From NCBI GenBank assembly GCA_016290325.1, contig JAEETL010000009.1, positions 23,644 through 87,643 of the forward strand: DNA of 64,000 nt, given 5' to 3'. Position numbers and translations under genes: made by a program. Under the pieces are notes generated by a model. It was not told the origin of the DNA. It was given only the letters and a program-made list of their open reading frames with translations, and did not search any database. Position 1 is the stretch's first letter. Every line of letters starts with the position of its first letter. This DNA comes from Muribaculaceae bacterium. GTDB lineage: Bacteria > Bacteroidota > Bacteroidia > Bacteroidales > Muribaculaceae. Shown one piece after another: positions 1 to 9,340 of the stretch.

Positions 1-471
1 TTCAGTGAGTTGGACAAATTGGCCATGCTGGCCGATGACAAGAACATCACGCCCCAGCTCATCGAGATGAACATTGGCATCAGCAAGGACTTCAATAACT
101 TTGAACTTGAGGATGCGTTGGCGCGCCGTGATGCAGCCAAGGCATTTCGCATTGTGGACTACTATGAGCACAATCCCAAGAACAACCCGTTAATGATTTG
201 CGTGGCGATGCTGTTCTCGTTCTTCTCGAGCGTGCTGCTCGCGGCCACCGCCCGCGACAAGTCGCCTGAGGGTATCATGGAAGTCGTGGGTGCCCGCAAC
301 TCATGGCGCGTCCGTAAGTTCATCGATGCCACCCGCGTTTATAATACCCGCGCGTTGGTTAACATCATTGGCTACCTGCGCGAGTGTGATACCCGTAGCA
401 AGGGAATCGGCTCCCGTCAAGACCAATATGCACTGCTCAAGGAACTGGTCTATAAAATCCTTCATGCCTGA
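1..471 (+). CDS. holA: DNA polymerase III subunit delta, C-terminal part (cut by window edge)
   Basis: The reading frame is open from base 1 and ends with TGA at 469-471, so only the last 156 codons are present. The visible part reads as the C-terminal helical domain of the clamp-loader delta subunit as found in Bacteroidetes (KNITPQLIEMNIGISKDFN, then EDALARRDAAKAFRIVDYY). Delta opens the beta sliding clamp during clamp loading at the replication fork. The AAA-type N-terminal domain lies outside the window. A TTG at 10 is in frame but is not the true start. The call rests on family resemblance of the C-terminal portion only. Confidence 0.85.
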   Translation, partial: FSELDKLAMLADDKNITPQLIEMNIGISKDFNNFELEDALARRDAAKAFRIVDYYEHNPKNNPLMICVAMLFSFFSSVLLAATARDKSPEGIMEVVGARNSWRVRKFIDATRVYNTRALVNIIGYLRECDTRSKGIGSRQDQYALLKELVYKILHA

Positions 472-515
472 TTTTCCCGGGCTTTTCATTGATTTTAACT
501 CAAAACAACGATAAT

Positions 516-2210
516 ATGGCAACAGTTGACGACAAGAAAATCATTTTCTCGATGGTGGGCGTGAGCAAAACCATCCAGCAGAACCAGAAACAGATTCTCA
601 AGAACATCTACCTCTCGTTCTACTATGGTGCGAAAATCGGCATCATCGGCTTGAACGGTGCCGGTAAATCGACCTTGATGAAAATCATCGCGGGACTGGA
701 AACTCAGTACCAGGGCCAGGTGGTGTTCGCCCCAGGTTACACTGTGGGTTACCTGCCCCAGGACCCGCAACTCGACCCGACCAAGACGGTCAAGGAGGTG
801 GTGCAGGAGGGAGTTCAAAACGTGGTGGATACGCTCAAGGAGTTTGAGGAAATCAACCTCAAGTTCGGTATGCCCGAGTACTATGAGGACCCTGAGAAGA
901 TGGATAAACTGTTTGCCCGTCAAGCCGAATTGCAGGACATCATCGACGCTACCGATGCTTGGAACCTTGACAGTCGCCTGGAGCGCGCGATGGATGCGTT
1001 GCGCTGCCCTGAAGGCGACCAGTTGACCGAGCATTTGAGCGGTGGTGAGCGGCGCCGTGTGGCATTGTGCCGCCTGTTGCTGCAAAAGCCCGATGTGTTG
1101 TTGCTAGACGAGCCCACCAACCACCTCGATGCCGAGTCCATCGACTGGTTGGAGCAGCACCTGCAGCAATATGAAGGCACGGTTATCGCTGTGACCCACG
1201 ACCGCTATTTCCTTGACCATGTGGCAGGTTGGATCCTTGAACTCGACCGCGGCGAGGGTATCCCCTGGAAGGGCAATTACAGCAGTTGGCTGGAACAGAA
1301 GACCATGCGCCTCGCTCAGGAGGAAAAGACCGAGAGCAAGCGCCAGAAGACCCTGCAGCGCGAGCTGGAATGGGTGCGCATGGCTCCCAAAGCCCGTCAG
1401 GCAAAGGGCAAGGCCCGCTTGAACAGCTATGATAAACTGTTGAACGAGACCGTCAAGGAAAAAGAGGAGAAACTCGAGATTTTCATCCCCAATGGTCCTC
1501 GTTTGGGCAATAAGGTCATCGAGGCTCAGCATGTGGCAAAGGCCTATGGCGACAAGCTACTGTTTGACGACTTGAACTTTATGTTACCGCCTAACGGCAT
1601 CGTGGGCGTCATCGGCCCCAATGGTGCCGGTAAGACGACGCTCTTCCGCTTGATTATGGGTCTGGAGAAACCCGATGGAGGCACGTTTGAGGTCGGTGAG
1701 ACCGTCAAAGCGGTCTATGTGGACCAGCAGCACACAAGTATCGATCCCGAAAAAACCGTTTATGAAGTCATTTCGGGAGGTGTTGAACTGTTGCGCATGG
1801 GTGGACGTGACGTGAATGCCCGCGCTTACCTGTCGCGATTCAACTTCAGTGGCGTGGATCAGCAGAAAAAGTGCGGTGTGCTCTCGGGTGGTGAACGTAA
1901 CCGCCTACAACTAGCGCTGGCGCTGAAAGAGGAAGGCAACGTGCTGTTGCTCGATGAGCCCACCAACGACATCGATGTGAACACCCTGCGTGCATTGGAG
2001 GAAGGTCTTGACGATTTCGCCGGCTGTGCCGTGGTCATCAGCCACGACCGCTGGTTCCTGGATCGCATCTGTACCCACATCCTGGCCTTCGAGGGCGACA
2101 GCAACGTGTTCTTCTTTGAGGGCAGCTACAGTGAGTATGAGGAAAACAAGCTCAAGCGATTGGGCAAGGAAGAGCCCACCCGCGTGCGTTACCGCAAGTT
2201 AGATAATTAA
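516..2210 (+). CDS. ettA: Energy-dependent translational throttle protein EttA (ABC-F ATPase)
   Basis: This 564-residue soluble protein has two ABC ATPase domains and no membrane segments, as in the ABC-F family that binds the ribosomal E site and couples translation to the ATP/ADP ratio. First Walker A is GLNGAGKS at residues 45-52, with signature LSGGE near 174 and Walker B LLLDEPTNHLD; second Walker A is GPNGAGKT near 367-374, with signature near 456 and LLLDEPTNDID. Between the domains lies the charged EttA-type linker (MAPKARQAKGKARLNSYDKL). The ATG at 516 is preferred over an upstream in-frame TTG at 489 because the family starts close to this point. Length is close to E. coli EttA (555). 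It follows holA after 44 bases. Confidence 0.93.
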   Translation: MATVDDKKIIFSMVGVSKTIQQNQKQILKNIYLSFYYGAKIGIIGLNGAGKSTLMKIIAGLETQYQGQVVFAPGYTVGYLPQDPQLDPTKTVKEVVQEGVQNVVDTLKEFEEINLKFGMPEYYEDPEKMDKLFARQAELQDIIDATDAWNLDSRLERAMDALRCPEGDQLTEHLSGGERRRVALCRLLLQKPDVLLLDEPTNHLDAESIDWLEQHLQQYEGTVIAVTHDRYFLDHVAGWILELDRGEGIPWKGNYSSWLEQKTMRLAQEEKTESKRQKTLQRELEWVRMAPKARQAKGKARLNSYDKLLNETVKEKEEKLEIFIPNGPRLGNKVIEAQHVAKAYGDKLLFDDLNFMLPPNGIVGVIGPNGAGKTTLFRLIMGLEKPDGGTFEVGETVKAVYVDQQHTSIDPEKTVYEVISGGVELLRMGGRDVNARAYLSRFNFSGVDQQKKCGVLSGGERNRLQLALALKEEGNVLLLDEPTNDIDVNTLRALEEGLDDFAGCAVVISHDRWFLDRICTHILAFEGDSNVFFFEGSYSEYEENKLKRLGKEEPTRVRYRKLDN

Positions 2211-2228
2211 TCTATAATGGAAATGAAT

Positions 2229-3242
2229 ATGAAAAAATTGATGTTATTAGGCTTGGTGATCATGGTTATCACCTCGTGCGGAAAAAGCCAGTGGCAACAA
2301 GGCGATGCCGTGAACAACGGTCATGACTTCTTGTGCAGTGCAGGCATCTGTGACGACTCGCTCAACGTGGCCGATGACGTTAACTATAATGATGATGGCG
2401 CTAACTTGCCGCACCATATCCTGGACATTTCCACTTGTCAGGCAATAGGGCTTGACAAGATGATGCAAGTAGACACAGTCACCTCTATCGTGCGCGTGTG
2501 GGGTATGCGTGATTATCCTGACATGGGCATTACCCTGTTGTTGGGCCAGACGTCTTATAGCGATATGCGCACCTGCTGGTTGGCAACCTACGGCAAGGAC
2601 GGCATGCTGGATTTCATGCGACTGGGTGAGTGTGGCGGTATGAACTTGTCTTACTGGGACGACGTCGATGAGCACACCCGCAATGTGGGCGTCGACTCGA
2701 TGCGCATGGTCATGCCTCAAAAGAATGATCAACCTATCCACTTGAGCCGTTGGGTTTCTTATAAAATAATGAGCAACGAGGAGGTGACCGACTCCACGCT
2801 ATGGTTCATTCACCACGAGTTGCCCATCAGCATTGATCGGGAAGGCCACTTCTCGGTGGGCAAGATAGGTACTGTCTATAGCTCTGACACCACATTGCTT
2901 AACAATTACTGGCGCTGTAAGCGTCAACTTGAAGTGTTCTCTTGGACACCTATGAGCGATGGTACCTTGTATGACCGGCTAAACAAGTTCCTTGTAGATT
3001 CACGTGGCTCTATCACCGACCCAATCCAGCTGCAAGGCGATTTTTTCACGCTTGTATCAGGGCGTTTTTATTGTGATACCGAGCGCTTCATGAAATGGTG
3101 TTGTGAACACCCCGACAGCCAGTTGACTCGGGGTTTGGTAAGTACCTTCAAGGATATTAGCCATGAATACACCTTAAACGTATTAAAGAAGATCAAGGAT
3201 CCTATTCTGTTGAAATCTTCTAGACGTTTGTTGGGTGTATAA
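2229..3242 (+). CDS. Putative lipoprotein of unknown function
   Basis: The protein begins MKKLMLLGLVIMVITSCGKS, a lipoprotein signal peptide with lipobox ITSC, so it is probably exported and lipid-anchored. The remaining ~320 residues are hydrophilic and rich in Asp, Trp and Met with scattered Cys; I recognise no domain. ATGs at 2217, 2223 and 2229 are all in frame; 2229 gives the most typical signal peptide. It starts about 18 bases after ettA. It lies directly upstream of a C10 protease gene that has its own promoter-like sequence, so a functional link is not established. It is far larger than the small Spi-type inhibitors known beside Bacteroides C10 proteases. Confidence 0.7.
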   Translation: MKKLMLLGLVIMVITSCGKSQWQQGDAVNNGHDFLCSAGICDDSLNVADDVNYNDDGANLPHHILDISTCQAIGLDKMMQVDTVTSIVRVWGMRDYPDMGITLLLGQTSYSDMRTCWLATYGKDGMLDFMRLGECGGMNLSYWDDVDEHTRNVGVDSMRMVMPQKNDQPIHLSRWVSYKIMSNEEVTDSTLWFIHHELPISIDREGHFSVGKIGTVYSSDTTLLNNYWRCKRQLEVFSWTPMSDGTLYDRLNKFLVDSRGSITDPIQLQGDFFTLVSGRFYCDTERFMKWCCEHPDSQLTRGLVSTFKDISHEYTLNVLKKIKDPILLKSSRRLLGV

Positions 3243-3283
3243 TGAATAGAGTCTATTATGGTCAAAAAGAGATTTTTATATCT

Positions 3284-3318
3284 TTTGAGTGTTATTCAAT
3301 TATATATTCATAAATTTG
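3284..3318 (+). promoter_or_regulatory. Bacteroidetes-type promoter for the first C10 protease gene
   Basis: TAAATTTG at 3311-3318 fits the -7 consensus TAnnTTTG; a TTTG at 3284-3287 lies 23 bases upstream, a little farther than the usual 19-21. The box falls inside the longest possible ORF (from 3258), which argues that translation starts downstream at 3366/3369. Confidence 0.55.
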
Positions 3319-3365
3319 CAGAATCCAATTGTTTGGAAAAGTGTTCTGATTATTATTTTTATAGG

Positions 3366-6038
3366 ATGATGAATTCCTTAAAACAGATTTTATTGGCTGC
3401 TTCTGTTCTAGTGACTATGAGCATGACTGCAGCCCCATTGGATGCGCCCTCGGCCCAAGCCAAGGCGTATCAACTCCTGAACTCTCATGGTGTTGCCAAA
3501 CTCAATGCCGGCAACTCAATGTTGAGACTTAGTCATGTCGAGTCGTCGGTAATTGATTCTCGTTGCGCTGACTACTATGTGTTTAACTCTACCGACGGCA
3601 AAGCCTTTGTCATTGTTGCTGGCGATGACCGTGCTGAAGAAATCTTGGGCTATGGTGAGGGTTCTCTTGACATGACTGACCTGCCTTGCAACCTGCAATG
3701 GTGGCTTGACCAATACAAGCAACAGATAGAGTTCCTGCTTGCCAACCCGAATGAAAAAGTGGAAAAAGCATCGGCACCGCGACTTGATGGTAACGGTCAA
3801 CTCGTGATAGCCCCAATGCTTACCTGCATTTGGAGTCAAAGTGAACCCTATTACAACCAGTGCCCTATATACAAGGGTGAACGTTGTGTGACTGGATGTG
3901 TCGCTACTGCTATGGCCCAAGTTATGTATTACTGGCGTTACCCCGATCATATTAACGGCGTTCCAGGCTATTGGTGCCGTTCATTGGGCACGATGCTCTC
4001 AGGTTTGCCTGCCACAGCTTTCGACTGGGAAAATATGTTGGATTCCTATACCGGTGAATATACTAATGCCCAAGGCGACGCTGTCGCCAAGTTGATGCGT
4101 TATTGCGGCCAATCTTGCAACATGGGTTACGGCCCTGATGGCAGCGGTGCTTATGTCCCTGACCAGTTGCGCGGTATGAAGCTATTTGGTTATAACTCTA
4201 ATGCCACGATGGTTAATTGGTCGGATTATGACCTTGAGGCATGGGAAGATATGTTGCTTGGTGACTTGCAATCGGGCTACCCCGTGCTCTATTCCGGCAA
4301 TGACCCCATGGCAGGAGGTCATGCCTTTGTCCTTGACGGTTATTTTGATGGAAAATACCACATTAACTGGGGCTGGGCATCCAACGGCAATGGATACTTC
4401 GCGTTGGGCGCGTTTAACGTCAGGACTTATTCATTTAATGCCAATGTCCAGATGCTGCATCAGATCTATCCTTCACAAGAGATGATCCCTGAACCTGGAA
4501 ATGATTTTGTGCAGAATGGCATCTATTATAAGTATAACGAGGATGCATCCGAGGCCATCGTGACTTATATGGATACACGCTTCAACTCTTATGAGGGACA
4601 GGTCGTCATTCCCGCTCAGGTTACCCATCAGGGAGAGACCGTCCCTGTGACTGGTATCGGCAAGAGTGCATTCAGGAATTGCGTTGATTTGGTGAGCGTG
4701 ACCATACCAGCTAGTGTCAAGTATATTGATGATTATGCATTCAGGAATTGCATCGGGTTGGTCGAGATTGAAATTCCTGCGGGAGTTGAATCTATTGGTA
4801 ATCAAGCTTTTACAAATTGCATGAGCTTGGAGCGCATATCATTCTTGGGGAATGTTGAATTTATTGGAGATGAGGCGTTTAGAGATTGCTCTGCCTTGAC
4901 TAGGGTTGAGGTGCCAAGTGCTGAATCATGGCTTGGAATAGCTTTTGCCGGCCATTACTCTAACCCCCTCAGTTATTCTCATCATCTCTATGTCAACGGT
5001 CAGGATTTGGAACATCTGGTTGTTCCTCAGTCAATTCAGGAAGTTAAACCATTTGCATTTATCGAATGTACTGGCTTGAAGTCGGTGGTTGTAGAAGATG
5101 GCGTTACTGATATCGGCACGGCTGCGTTTTCTAATTGTACTTATATCACCTCAGTGTCATTGCCTCAAACGATGAACGCCATCGGAAAGCAGGTGTTCTT
5201 TGATTGTAGCGCTCTGACCGGTATTGACATTCCAGAGAATATCACTTCAATCGGGAATGCCGCTTTCAGTGGCTGTACTTCTTTGGAGAGAGTGGTACTA
5301 CCCTCGACAATGACAACGATTAGCGATCAAGCGTTCAGTGACTGCAAAATGTTGACTGATATGATTCTTCCGAATTCTGTCACCGAGGTGGGTAGTTCTG
5401 CCTTCTCGGGCTGCTCCTCACTGAACCATGTGACGTTGTCGTCTTCACTGGTGGCTTTGAACAGTAAAGTGTTCTCGGGCTGCTCCAAGTTGTCACATAT
5501 TTCGATACCGTCATCAGTTACTCTTATTGCATCAAGTGCTTTCATGCAATGCTCCTCGTTAACAAAGGTGGTAATACCCGATGGAGTTACTATGGTTGGC
5601 GAGCGTGCGTTCGGTGTGTGCTCTAAGCTCGTCGAGGTAACGATAGGCAGCGGAGTGCAGATGGTGGACGCTAATGCTTTCTTTTTTTGTAAGGCTTTGA
5701 CTTCGGTGACTTGCAAGGCCGAAAATCCGCCACTGACGCCAGGAAACGATAATACATTCCCAAGTATTGTATATGATAATGCCATCCTGTATGTTCCAGA
5801 GGGTTGCTTACAGGCTTATAAGAACAGTGGAATTTGGCCCTGGTTCAAGCACATCGAGATTATTCCTGAGTTTATGCAGGGTGATGTGAATCATGATAAG
5901 GAAATTAACATCAGTGATGTGAGTGCGATTATTGATATCATGCTTAATACCGGAGGTGATAATTCCGGAGACGTGAATGGTGATGGCGAGGTCAACATTG
6001 CCGATATCAATGCCGTCATCGACCTCATGTTATCGTAA
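3366..6038 (+). CDS. Secreted C10 (streptopain-type) cysteine protease with BspA-type LRRs and dockerin-like C-terminus
   Basis: About 890 residues. Order of parts: signal peptide (SLKQILLAASVLVTMSMTAA), a prodomain of the Spi_C10 type (YYVFNSTDGKAFVIVAGDDR), a C10 peptidase domain with the Cys in VTGCVATAMAQVM (about C178), the His in GGHAFVLDGY (about H319) and the HINWGW motif, then a long run of LRR_5/BspA repeats (AFxxCxxLxxVxIPxxVxxI), and at 5878-6035 two calcium-loop repeats of dockerin type (DVNHDKEINISD and DVNGDGEVNIAD). The family cleaves extracellular protein; BspA repeats usually bind host or bacterial surfaces. The catalytic pair is intact, so an active enzyme is expected. ATG at 3366 or 3369 is chosen because the promoter lies just upstream. 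A paralogue follows after 250 bases. Confidence 0.88.
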   Translation: MMNSLKQILLAASVLVTMSMTAAPLDAPSAQAKAYQLLNSHGVAKLNAGNSMLRLSHVESSVIDSRCADYYVFNSTDGKAFVIVAGDDRAEEILGYGEGSLDMTDLPCNLQWWLDQYKQQIEFLLANPNEKVEKASAPRLDGNGQLVIAPMLTCIWSQSEPYYNQCPIYKGERCVTGCVATAMAQVMYYWRYPDHINGVPGYWCRSLGTMLSGLPATAFDWENMLDSYTGEYTNAQGDAVAKLMRYCGQSCNMGYGPDGSGAYVPDQLRGMKLFGYNSNATMVNWSDYDLEAWEDMLLGDLQSGYPVLYSGNDPMAGGHAFVLDGYFDGKYHINWGWASNGNGYFALGAFNVRTYSFNANVQMLHQIYPSQEMIPEPGNDFVQNGIYYKYNEDASEAIVTYMDTRFNSYEGQVVIPAQVTHQGETVPVTGIGKSAFRNCVDLVSVTIPASVKYIDDYAFRNCIGLVEIEIPAGVESIGNQAFTNCMSLERISFLGNVEFIGDEAFRDCSALTRVEVPSAESWLGIAFAGHYSNPLSYSHHLYVNGQDLEHLVVPQSIQEVKPFAFIECTGLKSVVVEDGVTDIGTAAFSNCTYITSVSLPQTMNAIGKQVFFDCSALTGIDIPENITSIGNAAFSGCTSLERVVLPSTMTTISDQAFSDCKMLTDMILPNSVTEVGSSAFSGCSSLNHVTLSSSLVALNSKVFSGCSKLSHISIPSSVTLIASSAFMQCSSLTKVVIPDGVTMVGERAFGVCSKLVEVTIGSGVQMVDANAFFFCKALTSVTCKAENPPLTPGNDNTFPSIVYDNAILYVPEGCLQAYKNSGIWPWFKHIEIIPEFMQGDVNHDKEINISDVSAIIDIMLNTGGDNSGDVNGDGEVNIADINAVIDLMLS

Positions 6039-6106
6039 AAAAATGTCAAGAGAATAGGCGATTTTGCTGATTTTTTTAACAAAAAGTGCAATTTCTAGTA
6101 ATAGAA

Positions 6107-6138
6107 TTTGCATTTTTTGTTATTTGGGTATATATTTG
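6107..6138 (+). promoter_or_regulatory. Promoter with long leader for the second C10 protease gene
   Basis: TTTG at 6107-6110, 20 bases, then TATATTTG at 6131-6138 match the Bacteroidetes -33/-7 arrangement. The predicted leader is about 145 nt and holds a six-codon ORF (6153-6173). The 12-mer ATTTGGATGATG occurs both at this mini-ORF start (6147-6158) and at the true start (6283-6294). Confidence 0.65.
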
Positions 6139-6288
6139 CGAAGTTCATTTGGATGATGGACTCAAGAAATTAGTATGGCCTTATCATATTGCTGCCAGAT
6201 GTTGGATGCACCGGGTAGCGGCCCTAGTTTTAAAAACCTCAAGCGGGAGTTGATCTCGTGAATTATTAATTATTTAAAATCTATTTGG

Positions 6289-9273
6289 ATGATGAGACAT
6301 GTTACATTAAAAATCATGCTATTGGCAGCCTTTGCCCTGATGGTTAAGAGGGTAGGCGCTGCCAGTGTGGATGCCGACGCGGCACGGTCGCGGGCATCAA
6401 GTTTCCTGCAATCGCAGCGTCAGGGTCGTTTGTCTGCCCCCAATGTTGCCTTGCGGCTAGCCCATGCCGAGCCCTCGACGGTGAGCGCTGGGCAGACGGC
6501 TTACTATGTGTTTAATTCCGAGGGCGGTGATGCCTTTGTCATCGTGGCTGGCGATGACCGAGCCGTACAGATTCTTGCCTATGGTGACGAGGCACTAGAC
6601 ATGGCCAATTTGCCCTCTAATCTGCAATGGTGGCTTGGCCAGTACAAGGCTCAAATCGAGTGGCTTGTCGAGCAGCCCGAAGTCGTAGCTCCTGCACCAG
6701 TTAGAGCCCGTGCCGACGATGTGGTCATTGAGCCTCTCTTAAAGACGATATGGCATCAAAGCACACCTTTTAATGACATGTGCCCAGTAATTGATGGTGA
6801 GGCATCTGCTACGGGATGTGTTGCCACGGCGATGGCTCAGGTGATGAATTACTGGAAGTATCCAGCACAGGTTCCTCCATTGCCTGGATATGTGACTGAT
6901 ACAGAACATTATAATGTTCCATCGTTGCCTAGTGCCGAATTGGAATGGGATTATATTTTGGATGTGTACAATCCAGGGGATTACAATGAGGAAGAAGCAG
7001 TTGCTGTGGCCACATTACTGAGGTATTGCGGCCAGGGGTGTTTCATGGACTATAGTCCTATGGGCAGTGGCGCATGGCAAGAAGATCAACTCATGGCGCT
7101 AAAGCAATTTGGTTACAACCATGAGGCCCAGTGTCTGTACCGTGATGAATGTGAAGACGTGCAATGGCACGCGATGATCATGGAGGAGTTATCTAATGAC
7201 CGTCCTGTTCTTTACACAGGAACCAGCTTTGGCGGTGCCCATGCCTTTGTCCTTGATGGTTATAAAGACGGCAAGTACCATGTCAACTGGGGATGGGGAG
7301 GCGGAAACGGATATTTTGTCTTGGATGCCTTAGGTAGAGATGATTGGGAGTTTAATTATTATCAAACGATGCAATATCATGTATATCCTGACCCTGAGGG
7401 TAATTCGGTACAATCTTACGACTTTGAGGTCTCGGGAATCTATTACAAGCGCAATGGAGATGCTGCCGAGGTGGTCAGGAGAGATATTATGCATAATTGC
7501 TACTCTGGTTCAATCGTCATCCCCGAGACGGTGACTCTCGATGGAGAGACCCTAGCTGTCACTTCCATCGCGCCCTATGCATTTATGGACTGTATGGAGG
7601 TGACCGATATCCTGCTTCCGCCTTCGGTTACAAATATTGGTGCCAATGCTTTTTACCGTTGCTCAGCAATGACGACAATACGCATCCAGGGCAAAAACAA
7701 GAGACTTGGCAAAGATGCATTTGCCGACTGTTATGGGCTTAGCGAGGTGTATACTGATGATGTCGAATCATGGGCGACTATGGAGTTTGTCTCTAGATGT
7801 TCTTGTCCGTTGGTATATGGTCCCATGCTTTTTGACAAGAAGGGTAATGCGATAACCGATGTGCTCATTCCCGCCTCGGTTGATAAAGTTGGGAATTATT
7901 TGTTTACCAATTATGACTATCTTAAGAGCGTGTTAATTGAGGAGGGGGTCACTGCGATAGGCCACGACTCTTTCTATGGATGCGATGAGATGACAAGTGT
8001 CACGTTGCCGCAATCGTTGCGATCGATAGGTGATGATGCATTTGACGGTTGTACCCAATTGAGTGATCTCATATTGCCACCGTTTCTGGAGTCTATCGGT
8101 GTGTATGCATTCTATGCCTGTGAAAGTCTGACTCATGTTGACATTCCTGGGTCGGTGAGCGTTTTGGGTGATGTCTCATTTGGCGCTTGTACAAATTTGG
8201 CTCAGGTGACTTTAAATTCTGGCCTTACCCGTGTGGGTGAATATGCTTTCTACTATTGTCTCTCGTTGAATGATGTGATACTGCCCAGCACTGTAACCTC
8301 AATAGGCTATGCTGCTTTTGATGGGTGCTCCAATTTGTCCAATGTCACATTAAACGACAATTTGCAAGAATTGGAGGATTTTGCCTTCAATGATTGTCCG
8401 AGCTTACAGAAAATCGTTATTCCTTCAAGTGTTACCCTCATTGGCATTGGTGCATTTATAGGCTGTTCATCGCTTGCTACAATTGTTTTGGATGGCTGTT
8501 CATCTCATGTGGACTCAAACGCTTTCATGTCGTGTTCCCAACTGGCTCGTGTCGAGATCAGGGATTTGCTCTCATGGTGCAATATGACCTTTGAAAATGA
8601 TCAGGCCAATCCGCTATATTTTGCCCACCACCTGTTTATGAACGGTGAGGAAGTGTGCGACCTGGCTATACCCGCTGGCGTTAAACATATTAATGATTAT
8701 GCGTTTATCCGTTGTGAGAGTTTGACCAGTCTCACGATGAGTAATGATGTGGAAAGCGTTGGTGAACAAGCATTTAAAGATTGCAAAAAAATGACTGTCG
8801 CAACTTTGGGTGACGGGGTGCGTACTATTGGCGAGAAAGCTTTTCATGGTTGCTCAAAATTGATGGATTTCACCTTCGGTAAGAGAATGAAAATGGCCGA
8901 GATGTATGCTTTCAGGTCCTGCAATGCGTTAGTAAAAATCACTAGTCGTGCTGTTACACCGCCTTATCTTAAGGGCAAGTCAATTTTCCCAGACAAGGTG
9001 TATAAAAACGCCATTGTCTATGCTCCTAGGCAGTCTCTTCGCGCTTATCGGGAGGCACTGGTGTGGCGATACTTCGATATTGAGGGTGTGAACTTCATGC
9101 CCGAGTGGTGTGATGTGAACGGTGACGGCGAGGTCAATATCAGTGATGTTACTGCGATTATTGACATACAACATAAAGGAGGTGTCGACATAGTGGGCGA
9201 TGTGAACGGTGATGAAGAGGTTAACATTTCGGATATCAATGCCGTCATCGATTATATAATAACAGGAGAATGA
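6289..9273 (+). CDS. Second secreted C10 cysteine protease with BspA-type LRRs and dockerin-like C-terminus
   Basis: A 994-residue paralogue of the preceding gene with the same order: signal peptide (LKIMLLAAFALMVKRVGAAS), Spi_C10-like prodomain (YYVFNSEGGDAFVIVAGDDR), C10 domain with Cys in ATGCVATAMAQVMNYW (C177), His in GGAHAFVLDGY (H318) and HVNWGWGGGNGYF, about twenty LRR_5/BspA repeats, and a terminal dockerin-like pair at 9110-9270 (DVNGDGEVNISD, DVNGDEEVNISD). Both catalytic residues are intact. The two proteins differ substantially in the LRR region while keeping the architecture, which points to an old duplication and divergent binding specificity (inference). ATGs at 6289 and 6292 are equivalent candidates. 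Confidence 0.88.
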   Translation: MMRHVTLKIMLLAAFALMVKRVGAASVDADAARSRASSFLQSQRQGRLSAPNVALRLAHAEPSTVSAGQTAYYVFNSEGGDAFVIVAGDDRAVQILAYGDEALDMANLPSNLQWWLGQYKAQIEWLVEQPEVVAPAPVRARADDVVIEPLLKTIWHQSTPFNDMCPVIDGEASATGCVATAMAQVMNYWKYPAQVPPLPGYVTDTEHYNVPSLPSAELEWDYILDVYNPGDYNEEEAVAVATLLRYCGQGCFMDYSPMGSGAWQEDQLMALKQFGYNHEAQCLYRDECEDVQWHAMIMEELSNDRPVLYTGTSFGGAHAFVLDGYKDGKYHVNWGWGGGNGYFVLDALGRDDWEFNYYQTMQYHVYPDPEGNSVQSYDFEVSGIYYKRNGDAAEVVRRDIMHNCYSGSIVIPETVTLDGETLAVTSIAPYAFMDCMEVTDILLPPSVTNIGANAFYRCSAMTTIRIQGKNKRLGKDAFADCYGLSEVYTDDVESWATMEFVSRCSCPLVYGPMLFDKKGNAITDVLIPASVDKVGNYLFTNYDYLKSVLIEEGVTAIGHDSFYGCDEMTSVTLPQSLRSIGDDAFDGCTQLSDLILPPFLESIGVYAFYACESLTHVDIPGSVSVLGDVSFGACTNLAQVTLNSGLTRVGEYAFYYCLSLNDVILPSTVTSIGYAAFDGCSNLSNVTLNDNLQELEDFAFNDCPSLQKIVIPSSVTLIGIGAFIGCSSLATIVLDGCSSHVDSNAFMSCSQLARVEIRDLLSWCNMTFENDQANPLYFAHHLFMNGEEVCDLAIPAGVKHINDYAFIRCESLTSLTMSNDVESVGEQAFKDCKKMTVATLGDGVRTIGEKAFHGCSKLMDFTFGKRMKMAEMYAFRSCNALVKITSRAVTPPYLKGKSIFPDKVYKNAIVYAPRQSLRAYREALVWRYFDIEGVNFMPEWCDVNGDGEVNISDVTAIIDIQHKGGVDIVGDVNGDEEVNISDINAVIDYIITGE

Positions 9274-9340
9274 TTTGAAAAAGATTTTTTAGAATAAATG
9301 ACTTGAAGGGGAGTTGGTTTTGCCGGTTCCTCTTCTTTTG

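Noticed and set aside
2229..3242. Inhibitor partner (Spi-type) of the C10 proteases
   Set aside because: It is about 340 residues with no similarity to the small inhibitor proteins; only proximity supports the idea.
3258..3365. N-terminal extension of the first C10 protease ORF
   Set aside because: A promoter-like box lies inside it and the signal peptide starts properly only at 3366/3369.
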